A stretch of DNA of 64,000 bases from Pseudomonas quercus (GTDB taxonomy: Bacteria > Pseudomonadota > Gammaproteobacteria > Pseudomonadales > Pseudomonadaceae). The stretch is from assembly GCF_012033695.1 (NCBI RefSeq), contig NZ_JAAVJI010000002.1, forward strand, positions 434,001-498,000. Direction: 5' to 3'. This document shows, in pieces, positions 17,102-26,215 of this stretch. Position 1 is the stretch's first letter; each line of letters starts with the position of its first letter. Position numbers and translations under genes: made by a program. The notes under the pieces are model-generated. The model made no database searches. It was not told the DNA's origin and worked only from the letters and a program-made list of their open reading frames with translations.

Positions 17102-18979
17102 TCAGGAGCCCTCCGGGTGGGACAGCAGTGTGTTCATCTGTGCGTTGGTGAGGGCGGTAGCGCTGACCTGCCACCAGGTGTCCAGGCCCACGTCGTAGCT
17201 GGGGGGCTGCTTAGGCATGCCGAAGCGGTTGAGGTACACCGTCGGTGTGCCTTCGCTGTAATAGTTCTGAATGGCGTAGTAGCCCCATTGCAACACCCGA
17301 TCCAGTGCCCGGGCATGGTGCTCCATGCTGCTGCGTGTGTCAGCCTGTACCAGGCCGTCGATCAGTGCGTCTACGGCGGGGTTCTTCAGCACCATGAAGT
17401 TGGAGCTGCCGGGCTGGGTGGCGCTGGCTGACCCGTAGAGGTTGTACAGCTCGCGGCCAGGCGAAATAAGCGGATCACCACTGCGCGGGAAGGTCACGAC
17501 AATCATGTCGTAGTCCCGAGCGTTCATCAGGTTGTTGTACTGGCCACCGTCGATTCGGCGCATTTCCAGATCGATACCGATCTGCGCCAACGTTCGCTTC
17601 ATGGGCAGCACCAGGCGATCGAAGCCCCCCTGCCCGTCCAGGAAGGTGAACTTCAGCTGCTCACCTGCTGCATTCACCAGCCGGTTATGGTCCGGATGCC
17701 AGCCAGCTTCAGCCAATAGTGCGAGGGCTTGCAGCTGTTTGTCGCGGATGTAACCGCTGCCGTCCGTGGTGGGCGACTGGTACACCTGGGTGAACACCTC
17801 ATCCGGCACCTGGCCCCGCAGGGGTTCAAGAATAGCCAGTTCCTCGGCGTCCGGCAGTTGGGTGGCGGCCATATCGCTTTTGGGGAAGTAACTGCTCTGG
17901 CGCCGGTAGAACCCGCGCATCATGTGCTGGTTGGCCCAGTCGAAATCCCACAGCAGCGTCAGCGCCTGGCGCACCCGGCGGTCCTGGAACACGGGCCGCT
18001 GCAGGTTGAACACAAACCCTTGTGCCGCCACCGGCCTGGGCTTGGCGAGAATGGCCCGTTGCAGGCGGCCGTCTGTCAAGGCCGGGCTGTTGTAGCCTAC
18101 CGCGTATCCATTGGAAGAAAATTCACGGTTGTAATCGAATGCCTGGGCCTGCAACAGCTGGCGGGCCACTTCGGTGTCACCGTAGAAATTCACAGTCAAG
18201 GTATCGAAATTATAAAGGCCGCGGCTGACGGGCAGGTCCTTGGCCCACCAGTCCTTGACGCGTTCGAAGGTGATGCTGCGGCCGGGGTCTACCTTCCCGA
18301 TGCGGTAGGGCCCACTGCCCAGCGGCGGCTTGAAGCCACCGCCACCGGCGAAGTTCTCGTGTGCCCAGTAGTGTTCAGGCAGCACCCGCAGGGAGGCCAG
18401 GTCCAGAGGAAGGGTTCGGTTCAGGTTGTTCTTGAAGTCAAAGCGCACCTGGCGCGGGCCTTCCACCACCACCGCCTGCACATCCCCGTAAAGCAGCCGA
18501 TAGCTGAGGCTGGCCTGGGTCGTCAGGGCATTGAAGGTGTACGCCACATCTTGGGCGGTAATGGATGTGCCATCGTGGAAACGCGCACGGGGGTCCAGGT
18601 AGAAACGCACCCAGAGGCCAGCAGGGTCGTGCTCCATTTTCTCGGCCACCAGGCCATAGACCGTGTAAGACTCGTCCAGGGAGCGGTAGGCCAGGGGTGA
18701 ATACAACCAGGTGTCCACCTGGACCACGCCAGTACCCTGGTCGCTGGAAGGCATGATGTAGGTGAACGCGGAAATCTCTTCGGCCGCACGGGTCAGGGAA
18801 CCCCCCTTGGGCGCGAGCGGGTTCACATAATCGAAGTGCTGGAAATCAAGGGGGTATTTAGGGGGTTCGCCATAGACGGTCATCGCGGTCACGGGTGCCG
18901 CTTGGGCGCTCGATACCACCAGGTACAGCGCCGCCGCCAGCATCAGGCGGGGCACAACAGCAGTGAACAGTGGCATCAC
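17102..18979 (-). CDS. yejA: Extracellular solute-binding protein of the Yej system
   Basis: A 625-residue family-5 substrate-binding protein with a signal peptide (cleavage after SSAQA, about residue 27). The mature start [20 protein letters not shown] matches YejA-type proteins. Family 5 members bind oligopeptides and related ligands; in E. coli YejABEF imports the peptide-nucleotide antibiotic microcin C. Here it lies directly after a TonB-dependent receptor and its own TonB motor, suggesting the two share a ligand. A hairpin terminator separates it from the receptor, so it may have its own promoter. Confidence 0.85.
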   Translation of the reverse strand: MMPLFTAVVPRLMLAAALYLVVSSAQAAPVTAMTVYGEPPKYPLDFQHFDYVNPLAPKGGSLTRAAEEISAFTYIMPSSDQGTGVVQVDTWLYSPLAYRSLDESYTVYGLVAEKMEHDPAGLWVRFYLDPRARFHDGTSITAQDVAYTFNALTTQASLSYRLLYGDVQAVVVEGPRQVRFDFKNNLNRTLPLDLASLRVLPEHYWAHENFAGGGGFKPPLGSGPYRIGKVDPGRSITFERVKDWWAKDLPVSRGLYNFDTLTVNFYGDTEVARQLLQAQAFDYNREFSSNGYAVGYNSPALTDGRLQRAILAKPRPVAAQGFVFNLQRPVFQDRRVRQALTLLWDFDWANQHMMRGFYRRQSSYFPKSDMAATQLPDAEELAILEPLRGQVPDEVFTQVYQSPTTDGSGYIRDKQLQALALLAEAGWHPDHNRLVNAAGEQLKFTFLDGQGGFDRLVLPMKRTLAQIGIDLEMRRIDGGQYNNLMNARDYDMIVVTFPRSGDPLISPGRELYNLYGSASATQPGSSNFMVLKNPAVDALIDGLVQADTRSSMEHHARALDRVLQWGYYAIQNYYSEGTPTVYLNRFGMPKQPPSYDVGLDTWWQVSATALTNAQMNTLLSHPEGS

Positions 18980-19011
18980 GACAACGTCCTCGAACGCAAA
19001 CCCTTGAAGCC

Positions 19012-19041
19012 CGAAAAAAGCCCCTGGCGCTGGGCCAGGGG
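19012..19041 (-). terminator. Rho-independent terminator after the TonB-dependent receptor
   Basis: Read on the minus strand: stem CCCCTGGC / GCCAGGGG (19034-19041 with 19021-19028), five-base loop, then six Ts. It follows the receptor stop by about 50 bases and partly separates it from yejA. Confidence 0.8.
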
Positions 19042-19092
19042 TGCGATCCGCACACCATCGAACGGGCCGCAGCGCAGCCCGTGACGGGTGGC

Positions 19093-21810
19093 TCAGAAGT
19101 GGTAGGTCGCCCTGGCAAACAGGGTGCGGCCCAGCGGGTCGGTGTAGCGCGGGTCGTAGCCACTCTGGAAGGTGTAGTTCTGGTTGGAGAATGGCGGGTC
19201 GCGGTCAAGGATGTTCTTCACGCCCAGGTCCACGTCCAGCACCTTGCTAAAGGTGTAGCCGGCGGCCAGGTCCCAGAGCATGTAAGACGCGACATGGTCG
19301 TTGGTGGTGCGGTCATAGTCGTTGTAGCCAGAGGTATAGCGGTTGGTGATCGAAGCCCTTGCCGCGCCGTAGGTCCACGAACCGGTGATGTTGTGCTTCC
19401 AGCGAGCGGCTACGCCGTAGCCTTGGAAGTCGCCCACCCGGTCGATGTAGCTGCCACCAATGGTTTGCTGGTAGTCGTAACGGTTAACGTAGGTGCCTTG
19501 CAGGTCCAGGCCGAACTGGCCAAATGGGGTAGCCGGGAAGCGGTAGTTCAGGCTGACGTCCACGCCGCTGGTTTTCAGGTTACCTAGGTTGGCTAGGCCC
19601 GTCACGATGTGGTCGATGGACCCGTCCGGTGCACGGATGATCCGGTTGCTGTACAGGTCTGGGTTGGCAAACACTTCGGACTCGGGAAACTCTTCGATCT
19701 GCCCCGCGATCTTGATCCACCAGAAGTCCAGGCCCATGGACAGGTTGCGCACGGGTTGGTACACGAAGCCGGCCGTCACGTTGCGAGCGGTTTCGGGCTT
19801 GAGGTCCTGGTTGCCGCCCGTGTTGTTGAGGAACTGCTGGTTGCAGTCACGGCCGCCGTTGCCGCCAGGCTGCAACACGCCCCCAGCGCACAGGCGCGGG
19901 TCGTTGTAGTTGCCCTGGCTGAAGGTGGTGTAAGTGGGGTTGTTCAGCTCATACAACGATGGCGCGCGGAACCCTTCGCTGTACGCACCCCGCACCACCA
20001 GCTCCTTGAACGGCTGGAAACGGAACGAGTACTTGGGGTTGGTGCTGCTGCCAAAGTCGCTGTACTTGTCATGGCGCACGGCCGCCGACAGCTCCAAGGT
20101 GTCGAGCACCGGCACGTTTATTTCGGCGTACTGGGCGCTGATGCTGCGGTCGCCCGCCACCGAGCTGTTGGGGTCCACGCCCAGGCTGGACAGGTCGCCG
20201 GCAAAGTCGTCCACGGTTTCGTGGAATTTCTCCTTGCGGTACTCGCCGCCCAGCGCCAGCCCAACTGGGCCTGCGCCGAACCAGTCACCGATTTCCCGGG
20301 TGACCTTGCCGTCCACCACCGCCACACGGCCGGTAGAAACGGCGTAGGTGCCATGGTAGGTGTTGGCATCGATAAAGGCCTGGCCGGCGTCACTCTGCGG
20401 CCCGAAAGGGTTGAGCAAGCCGGCGTCCAGCCCGGCGATCATCGCCGTATCGCTCACATAACCACTGGTGACCTTGTTGTAGACCTGGTTCTGGTTGTAG
20501 CCCGCGCCTACGTTGTAGTCCCAGCCAGCCACCGTGCCGTCGAAGGTCAGCTGGAAGCGCTGGCTGGTGTTCTGGTCCTTGGACTCCCGGTCACCAGCGG
20601 CCGCCTCACGCCAGTTCACGCCCACGGGTTGGGTAGGGTCCAGTGCAAAGTTGTTGGGCAGCGGCGTGATGCCGTTGCCGGGGTAGTAGGGAGAACTGGG
20701 CGACAGGCTCAGCCCCGTCAGGGGCGCTGGCCCAACACTGACGCCGTTGTTGTTGCGCGACCAGAAGTAATCCAGGCTCACATTATGGTCATCCGCCAGC
20801 TTGCCGGTCGCCTTGCCGAAGAACGACGTGGCTTCGGTTTGCGGCAGCAGGTACACCGAGTTGCGGGTGCTGTAGCGGCATACCCCATTGCTGGCGATCT
20901 GGTTGGGCCCGCTGCAGGCTGGCCCCAGGGGGTTGGAGGCAAAGCCATTCTGGCTGTAGTTGCTAGGGAAGGACGTGCCCGAGGTGTTGTCCAGGCCTCT
21001 GTTAGGGACGTAGTCCCGGTTGAAACCGCGGTCGTTGGCGTCCAGGTTCTGCTGGGTGCGGTAATTGAGTACACCCATCACGTTGAAACGGTCCTGTTCC
21101 AGGTCGCCGTAGCCCCAGCTACCGCTGATGTCCTTGCTGCCCCCGCCGCCGTCCTGGGTAGGCGTTTCACCGCCCAGGGTCAGGGTGCCATCGGTCAGGG
21201 ACTTCTTGGTGATGAAGTTGATCACGCCCCCAATGGCATCAGTGCCATACAGCGCCGAGGCACCATCACGCAGTACTTCAACGCGGTCGATGGCTGCGAA
21301 CGGAATCATGTTCAGGTCAACCGCCCCACCCTGGGAGGTGGTACCTGCCATGGCGTTGTTGGCCAGGCGGCGGCCGTTGAGCAGCACCAGGGTCTTGTTG
21401 GCGCCGATGCCGCGCATATCGGCGAAGCTGGCCCCACCGGTTGCTGAACCTACCGAGCCTGCTGAGTTGTTGATGGAGTTGCTGCCAGTCACCCGTTGCA
21501 TCAGCTCGGCAGTAGTGGTCACGCCCTGCTTTTCCAGGTCAGCCGTGCGCAGGATGGTAATGGGTACCGCTGTCTCGGCGTCCACCCGGCGAATGGCCGA
21601 GCCGGTCACTTCCACCTTTTGCAGTTGCGTGGTCACCGGCGCCGGTGCAATCACGGCCGCTTGCGCGCTGTTGGTTTCTTCAGTGCTGTCAGCGGCATAA
21701 GCGCCGCTCATGCCCATGGCCATCATGTACACAGGCACCATGCGATGTCGCTGCAAGGTGGCAACCAAAGGCTTGAGGGTGAAGCCGGGAAAACTCATCA
21801 ACATGGTCAC
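19093..21810 (-). CDS. TonB-dependent outer-membrane receptor
   Basis: A 905-residue receptor. After a signal segment ending near AYA (residue 39) there is a TonB-box-like VEVTGSAI. A plug domain follows (about 75-185, with 'DMRGIGANKTLVLLNGRRL' and 'IDRVEVLRDGASALYGTDAIGGVINFITK') and then a beta-barrel ending in the terminal aromatic of ATYHF. The substrate cannot be read from sequence. The barrel lacks an obvious siderophore signature, and the plug style (LNGRRL, GASALYGTDAIGG) is that of large receptors used for peptides, sugars and other organics. It lies between exbD and the yej genes. Confidence 0.88.
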   Translation of the reverse strand: MTMLMSFPGFTLKPLVATLQRHRMVPVYMMAMGMSGAYAADSTEETNSAQAAVIAPAPVTTQLQKVEVTGSAIRRVDAETAVPITILRTADLEKQGVTTTAELMQRVTGSNSINNSAGSVGSATGGASFADMRGIGANKTLVLLNGRRLANNAMAGTTSQGGAVDLNMIPFAAIDRVEVLRDGASALYGTDAIGGVINFITKKSLTDGTLTLGGETPTQDGGGGSKDISGSWGYGDLEQDRFNVMGVLNYRTQQNLDANDRGFNRDYVPNRGLDNTSGTSFPSNYSQNGFASNPLGPACSGPNQIASNGVCRYSTRNSVYLLPQTEATSFFGKATGKLADDHNVSLDYFWSRNNNGVSVGPAPLTGLSLSPSSPYYPGNGITPLPNNFALDPTQPVGVNWREAAAGDRESKDQNTSQRFQLTFDGTVAGWDYNVGAGYNQNQVYNKVTSGYVSDTAMIAGLDAGLLNPFGPQSDAGQAFIDANTYHGTYAVSTGRVAVVDGKVTREIGDWFGAGPVGLALGGEYRKEKFHETVDDFAGDLSSLGVDPNSSVAGDRSISAQYAEINVPVLDTLELSAAVRHDKYSDFGSSTNPKYSFRFQPFKELVVRGAYSEGFRAPSLYELNNPTYTTFSQGNYNDPRLCAGGVLQPGGNGGRDCNQQFLNNTGGNQDLKPETARNVTAGFVYQPVRNLSMGLDFWWIKIAGQIEEFPESEVFANPDLYSNRIIRAPDGSIDHIVTGLANLGNLKTSGVDVSLNYRFPATPFGQFGLDLQGTYVNRYDYQQTIGGSYIDRVGDFQGYGVAARWKHNITGSWTYGAARASITNRYTSGYNDYDRTTNDHVASYMLWDLAAGYTFSKVLDVDLGVKNILDRDPPFSNQNYTFQSGYDPRYTDPLGRTLFARATYHF

Positions 21811-21960
21811 TTCCGATTGTTCTCAGGCGTTGATTGAAAGGGCGCTGTAAGCCCTGTGTGCTCCGGATGGGTTGTGCCTGCCCCGGAAAACTCCTTTCTT
21901 CATGCAAGCCGCTCCCCTGCAAAGCCGAAAATGGCTTCGCACAGGGTTCACAGCTGGGTT

Positions 21961-22362
21961 CTAACGGGTGGTCATAACCGAAATTTTCGTGATGCCCGAG
22001 CGCTCGATGGACGCCATGGCTTTGGCGACCTGGCCATAGTTGACGTTGGTGTCCGCCTGCAGCTGCACGCGCACCTCTGGGTCTTTGGCCTTTACGTCCT
22101 GCAGGCTGTGCTCAAGGGCCTCGGGCGCCACTTCGGCTTTGGCCAGGAAGAACTTGCCGTCTTGGTCCACGCTGACCACCACCGGGTCTTTCTTCTGGGC
22201 CGGGGCTACGGCATCGGTCTTGGGCAGGTTCACCTTGATGGCGTTGGTCATCAGGGGCGCGGTAACAATGAACACCACCAGCAGCACTAGCATCACGTCC
22301 ACCAGTGGGGTGACGTTCATTTCGCTGAGCACTTCATCGCTGTCTTGTGTGGAAAAAGACAT
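21961..22362 (-). CDS. exbD: ExbD-type biopolymer transport protein
   Basis: A 133-residue protein with a short cytoplasmic N-terminus, one membrane helix (about 19-40) and a periplasmic domain. The essential membrane Asp is present as VTPLVDVMLVLLVVF (Asp22). It couples proton flow to TonB. The ATG lies one base after the exbB stop. A gap of 150 bases separates it from the receptor gene. Confidence 0.88.
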   Translation of the reverse strand: MSFSTQDSDEVLSEMNVTPLVDVMLVLLVVFIVTAPLMTNAIKVNLPKTDAVAPAQKKDPVVVSVDQDGKFFLAKAEVAPEALEHSLQDVKAKDPEVRVQLQADTNVNYGQVAKAMASIERSGITKISVMTTR

Positions 22363-22363
22363 G

Positions 22364-23071
22364 TCAGCTCGCCTCCCGCACGCTGTGGGCGTGTTTGTGA
22401 GCGATGGGTTCGCGGGTTACCGCGAAGGCGCTGCGCTGGGCCAGGCTGTCGAAGTCGTGGGCAAAGTCGTCCATGTCGGCCAGGGCAAGCTTGAGGCGGC
22501 GCAGGAAGAAGTTGTAGATCAGAACGGCAGGTACCGCGACGGCAATCCCCACCCCCGTGGCGATCAGGGCATGGCCAATGGGGCCGGCGACGGTTTCCAG
22601 GCTGGCCGAGCCGCTGGCGCCGATGCTCTGCAGTGCTTCCATGATGCCCCACACCGTGCCGAACAGGCCGATAAAGGGCGAGGTGCTACCGATACTGGCC
22701 AATATGGCCTGGCCTGCTTCCAAGGCTCGGCGTTCGCGCTGGATCTGCTGGCGCAGGTTGCGCTCCAGCCGGTCCTGGCGGTTGATGGTATGGGCCAGCT
22801 GCTGAGCGGTACGCGGCGCGTCGTCAACGGCCATGGCTTCAAAGCCGCTGTTGGCAATACGGGCCAGCGAGCCGGGGTACTGGCTGGAATGCTCGGCTGC
22901 GGTAAGCAGGTCGGGCGCCGACCAGAATGCTTTGCTGAATTGCCGGTTCTGGGATTTGAGCCGCAGGTACTGGGCCGCCTTGATAAGCAGCAACCCCCAG
23001 CTGAGCACCGAGAAGAACACCAGCGCCCAAAGGACACCTGGGACAATCATTGCAGACAGTGATGCGTTCAT
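22364..23071 (-). CDS. exbB: ExbB/TolQ/MotA-type proton channel protein
   Basis: A 235-residue ExbB-family protein. It starts MNASLSAMIVPGVLWALVFF (first helix). A cytoplasmic region follows, then the paired helices with 'LASIGSTSPFIGLFGTVWGIMEALQ' and 'GPIGHALIATGVGIAVAVPAVLIYNFF', which carry the Thr and Pro residues of the proton path. The frame is open far upstream (to 23272), but ATG 23071 is the correct start by family length. It forms the motor with ExbD and TonB, 40 bases after tonB. Confidence 0.88.
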   Translation of the reverse strand: MNASLSAMIVPGVLWALVFFSVLSWGLLLIKAAQYLRLKSQNRQFSKAFWSAPDLLTAAEHSSQYPGSLARIANSGFEAMAVDDAPRTAQQLAHTINRQDRLERNLRQQIQRERRALEAGQAILASIGSTSPFIGLFGTVWGIMEALQSIGASGSASLETVAGPIGHALIATGVGIAVAVPAVLIYNFFLRRLKLALADMDDFAHDFDSLAQRSAFAVTREPIAHKHAHSVREAS

Positions 23072-23111
23072 GGCTACACCTCGTAAATCCAGAATGTGTT
23101 GTATGCGTGCC

Positions 23112-23942
23112 CTATTGCGGCAACTTGAAATCAATGGTTTGGGTTGCGAAGCCGTCGATGGGGGTATCACCGCGTTTGGCCGGAATGAACTTCCAGCCCC
23201 GCACGGCCGCCACAGCTGCTTCATCCAGTTGCGGCTTGCCGCTGGAGCGCGTGACCTCCACCGTCCCGGCACGGCCGCTGGCCAATACCTGAATCCGTAG
23301 CACCACCGTGCCCTCCCAGTTGCGCCTTAACGCCAGAGAGGGGTACTCCGGTGGCGGGTTACCTAAACTCGCCAGGCCAGACACCGCTGCGGTTTCCTTT
23401 ACCGGGGCCGGTGCAGCCGGAGCAGGCGGCGCGGGTTTAGGGCTCGGCGGGGCCGGCGGCGCTGCTGGAGCCACTGGCGTAGGCGCAGGCGGCGTAGGCG
23501 GCGTGGGCTTTTTCACCGGTTGCGGCTTGGGCGCAGGCTTGGGCTTTTCAACCTTCTTTTCCACTGGTTTGGGCGCAGGCTTCACGGCATCCGGGTCTTC
23601 TTCGGGTGCCGGAGGCGGTGGGGGCGGTGGAGGCGGCGGCGGTGGTGGTGGTGGTGGCTCCGGCGGCGGAGGTTCCGGCGTAGGTGGTGTAGGGCTACTG
23701 AGTTCTACGGTCATTTCAGGCACTTGGGGTGCCACATCGGGAAGGGGCGCCTTATGGTGCTGCACCAGCCACCAGATACCGCCGTGAATCAGCAGCGACA
23801 CTACCACCAACAGCACGACATGCTGTTTCTTCAGGGTGCCAGGGGTTGATGTATTGGCTTTATATACCAGGCCTGGCAATACCGAAGCAGGTGCTGCGGC
23901 CACTGCCAAGTGGGGCGATTGCTTCTTTACCGCATCATTCAT
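23112..23942 (-). CDS. tonB: TonB energy transducer with an unusually long polyproline spacer
   Basis: A 276-residue TonB. One membrane helix lies at about 42-61 and carries the S-x3-H motif (SLLIH, Ser49 and His53). A periplasmic Pro/Lys-rich spacer covers about 75-190. The C-terminal TonB domain (about 195-276) has 'YPSLALRRNWEGTVVLRIQV' and 'AAVAAVRGWKFIPAKRG'. The N-terminal cytoplasmic tail of 40 residues is longer than in E. coli. It is the first gene of the minus-strand block and probably follows a promoter in 23943-24150. Confidence 0.88.
   Translation of the reverse strand: MNDAVKKQSPHLAVAAAPASVLPGLVYKANTSTPGTLKKQHVVLLVVVSLLIHGGIWWLVQHHKAPLPDVAPQVPEMTVELSSPTPPTPEPPPPEPPPPPPPPPPPPPPPPAPEEDPDAVKPAPKPVEKKVEKPKPAPKPQPVKKPTPPTPPAPTPVAPAAPPAPPSPKPAPPAPAAPAPVKETAAVSGLASLGNPPPEYPSLALRRNWEGTVVLRIQVLASGRAGTVEVTRSSGKPQLDEAAVAAVRGWKFIPAKRGDTPIDGFATQTIDFKLPQ
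23610..23657 (-). repeat. Run of 16 proline codons within tonB
   Basis: Sixteen consecutive CCN codons lie inside tonB, the first five of them identical CCA codons; an E and four more prolines precede them. Such tracts stall ribosomes and normally need EF-P. The short repeat could also vary in length by slippage. Confidence 0.9.
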
Positions 23943-25049
23943 CGAAGCTCCCTCAGCTATATGAAGGGCAATAAAACCCCGCTCGCACCTTTAATTCAGG
24001 TTCGAGTATTCACAACGTTATTGATGCCTGAGCAACAGCAGCGCTTCAGGGCCAGTACTACGTTGGCCCTATCACCCAGGCAGCCTTTAGATAATTAGCG
24101 TATTGATCGCATGTCGTTTCCCTGACCGTGATTGTAATCATTGGCTACAACAGTTTTACCGTATCGATACAGAGCAACCCTTGTGCCAAAACCCTCGAAT
24201 CAGAGCATCCAGCGTCTATCAGATGATTCGATGTCGCAGTTCTGTACGTTCTGCTTTTGCCAGGGCGAAGGGGTACGGCAACGTGCTTTAGAGCACATCG
24301 AATACCTGTTCGAGAGGCGACAGAACCCCATGAGCCGGCAATGACTTTAATGCCGGATCCTTGTCTGAAACCCCGTACTATTGATTCGCACCCTATTGAT
24401 ACGAGAGCATCTAAATGGTGCAAATGCGCTTATGGATTCATTTAATTACTTTCCCCTACTCAATGGTTATATCACCGCTATATGAAACTACACAGCGATA
24501 CACCCAATAGGCCATTCACCTTGTTTTAAAGGCCTGACACTGAAACATCAAACCGTGTTGCAGCATGGCGTCATTGAGGGAAAACAGGGTAAGCAGAGTA
24601 CTGAGATGGCGGCAGCCCTTGAACAGCACCGTAAGGGCTACTCAGGCCAAGGTTTGGCTGGCGCCGAGTGGAAAAAAGAAACAGCATGCAGGCTTCGGGC
24701 ATTGAACGGTTTCCTTTATAACAAGGCCTGCTTTTGGCAGGTTTCTGCACCTCGAATGAACAGGATGGCTGTTCGCTGACGGCAAGTGGTGCGTGAAGGC
24801 TCTGATAAAGGGCCTGCGACTCACCGTTGCTTTGCCTAAGGAAGATTTGTGCCAAAGTTGGCATATTCGTACCAAATTGGATGCATTGAGGGGTCACACT
24901 GTTGTGGCGCTGCGTAGGAACGCTGCAGCCGCTGAACATTCGGCAAGGCCTGGCACTCCATTATGGGCCTGAACCTGCATCACGTCGCCACGCTAGCTGG
25001 CGACCTGCCCTGCCCCTTTCAACCAGCCCTTTTCAAAAGGTAACCTTCG
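23943..25049. other. Gene-poor gap of 1.1 kb upstream of tonB
   Basis: No reading frame here has coding character; the longest are under 125 codons and lack a ribosome-binding site or family resemblance. The stretch is visibly less GC-rich than its surroundings, especially 24350-24550. It should contain the tonB promoter. At 24048-24070 there is an inverted repeat AGGGCCA-N9-TGGCCCT, and around 24135 an AT-rich 'ATTGTAATCATTGG' that only loosely recalls a Fur box. A weak hairpin (CCTGC/GCAGG) lies near 24725-24745. No insertion-sequence ends were found. Confidence 0.6.
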
Positions 25050-25667
25050 ATGACCGACGACTTCCACTACTATGAGCCCTCCAAGGGGCATGGCCTGCCC
25101 CACGACCCGTTCAATGCCATAGTGGGGCCACGCCCTATTGGCTGGGTGTCGTCGCGTAGTGCCAACGGGGTACTCAACCTGGCGCCCTACAGCTTTTTCA
25201 ATGCGTTCAACTACGTTCCGCCTATCATCGGTTTTGCCAGCACCGGGCGAAAGGACAGCCTGAACAATATTGAGGCCACGGGTGAGTTTGCCTGGAACCT
25301 GGCAACGTTCGACCTGGCCGAGCAGATGAACCAAAGCTGTGCGGCCGTGGGGCCGGAGGTCAATGAGTTTGAACTCAGTGGCTTGGCAACGGTGCCGTCC
25401 AGGGTTATCGATGTGCCTCGGGTGGCGGCAACGCCGGTATCGTTCGAATGCAAACTGACCCAGATCCTGCAACTGCAAGGTGTGAACGGGGATAAGGTGC
25501 CCACTTGGCTAGTGCTGGGCGAAGTGGTGGCGGTTCACATTCGGCGGGACTTGCTAAAGGACGGTATATACGACACGGCAGCAGCGCGCCCGATACTGCG
25601 GGGCGGCGGGCCGGCAGACTATTTCGAGCTGGGGAAACTGTTCAAGATGGCGCGGCCGGCTAACTGA
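25050..25667 (+). CDS. Flavin reductase family protein (DIM6/NTAB)
   Basis: A 205-residue split-barrel flavin-binding protein. The family core is present: NAIVGPRPIGWVSSRSANGVLNLAPYSFFNAFNYVPPIIGFAS, with the FMN-contacting R-P-I-G-W-V-S segment. An LGEVVAVH strand follows near residue 155. These proteins bind FMN and some supply reduced flavin to partner monooxygenases. The next gene encodes an ABM-domain protein on the opposite strand, but no clear partner is adjacent. AAAAGG precedes ATG 25050. Confidence 0.82.
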   Translation: MTDDFHYYEPSKGHGLPHDPFNAIVGPRPIGWVSSRSANGVLNLAPYSFFNAFNYVPPIIGFASTGRKDSLNNIEATGEFAWNLATFDLAEQMNQSCAAVGPEVNEFELSGLATVPSRVIDVPRVAATPVSFECKLTQILQLQGVNGDKVPTWLVLGEVVAVHIRRDLLKDGIYDTAAARPILRGGGPADYFELGKLFKMARPAN

Positions 25668-25997
25668 TCAACTGGCGCGGCGCAGTTGAAGCTCGCTAAA
25701 ACAGGTGGCGCCAGGTAAAAAGTCGATCTGCATGATCAGGTAATGGCCGATCAAGTCGGCGAACAGGTCGGCGACGGTCTCAGCCAGCCAGTCGCTCATG
25801 GCGTTGTCATCCGCCCAGGTCATGTCCAGGTGCCACAGGCGGGTGTCGGCAAGGTCTCGTTGCACCACAATGGACAGGCAACCTTCCAATGGTCGCGTTG
25901 CACTCACCAGGCTGGCAAGGCGCTCGCCCACCTGGCTGGAACGCCCCGGCCAGGCACGAAGGGCGACGCTATGGCTGATAAGAGGCTGTTGAGTCAT
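25668..25997 (-). CDS. Antibiotic biosynthesis monooxygenase (ABM)-like small protein
   Basis: A 109-residue protein with the ferredoxin-like ABM pattern: an N-terminal strand VALRAWPGRSSQVGERLASLV, a central 'EGCLSIVVQRDLADTRLWHLDMTWADDNAMSDWL' and a helix. ABM proteins are small dimeric oxygenases or quinone-handling enzymes. ATG 25997 follows GGGAGCACTACC; an upstream in-frame ATG at 26036 lacks such a site. The stop abuts that of the flavin reductase. Confidence 0.6.
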   Translation of the reverse strand: MTQQPLISHSVALRAWPGRSSQVGERLASLVSATRPLEGCLSIVVQRDLADTRLWHLDMTWADDNAMSDWLAETVADLFADLIGHYLIMQIDFLPGATCFSELQLRRAS

Positions 25998-26215
25998 GGT
26001 AGTGCTCCCTGGTATCGGCATGGCTGATGGTTTCAAGGTTACGGCCTCACCCGCACAGGCCGGTATCTTGATCCTGTGAGTGACTTGCCTGATCCTGCCC
26101 GGCCGCTATCCACGCCGTTTTGCAGGATCAGGCAAGCCGATGGCAGGAATGGCCTACCTTCACCCCACACCAACGCCTAGGCTATACGCTAGGAATTACG
26201 TCTGGAGCCGCTGTG

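Noticed and set aside
19609-21447. 612-codon open frame on the plus strand
   Set aside because: It is the antisense shadow of the TonB-dependent receptor; high GC leaves the opposite strand open and the product has no family features.
23610-23657. Short GGT/GGC repeat array resembling a CRISPR or VNTR
   Set aside because: There are no spacers; it is a run of proline codons in frame in tonB. No CRISPR array was seen in the window.
23308-23787. Glycine-rich frame that looks like a structural or PE_PGRS-like protein
   Set aside because: It is the complement of the polyproline spacer of tonB.
24125-24150. Fur box upstream of tonB
   Set aside because: ATTGTAATCATTGG shares only a few positions with the 19-base Fur consensus; not enough to call iron regulation.
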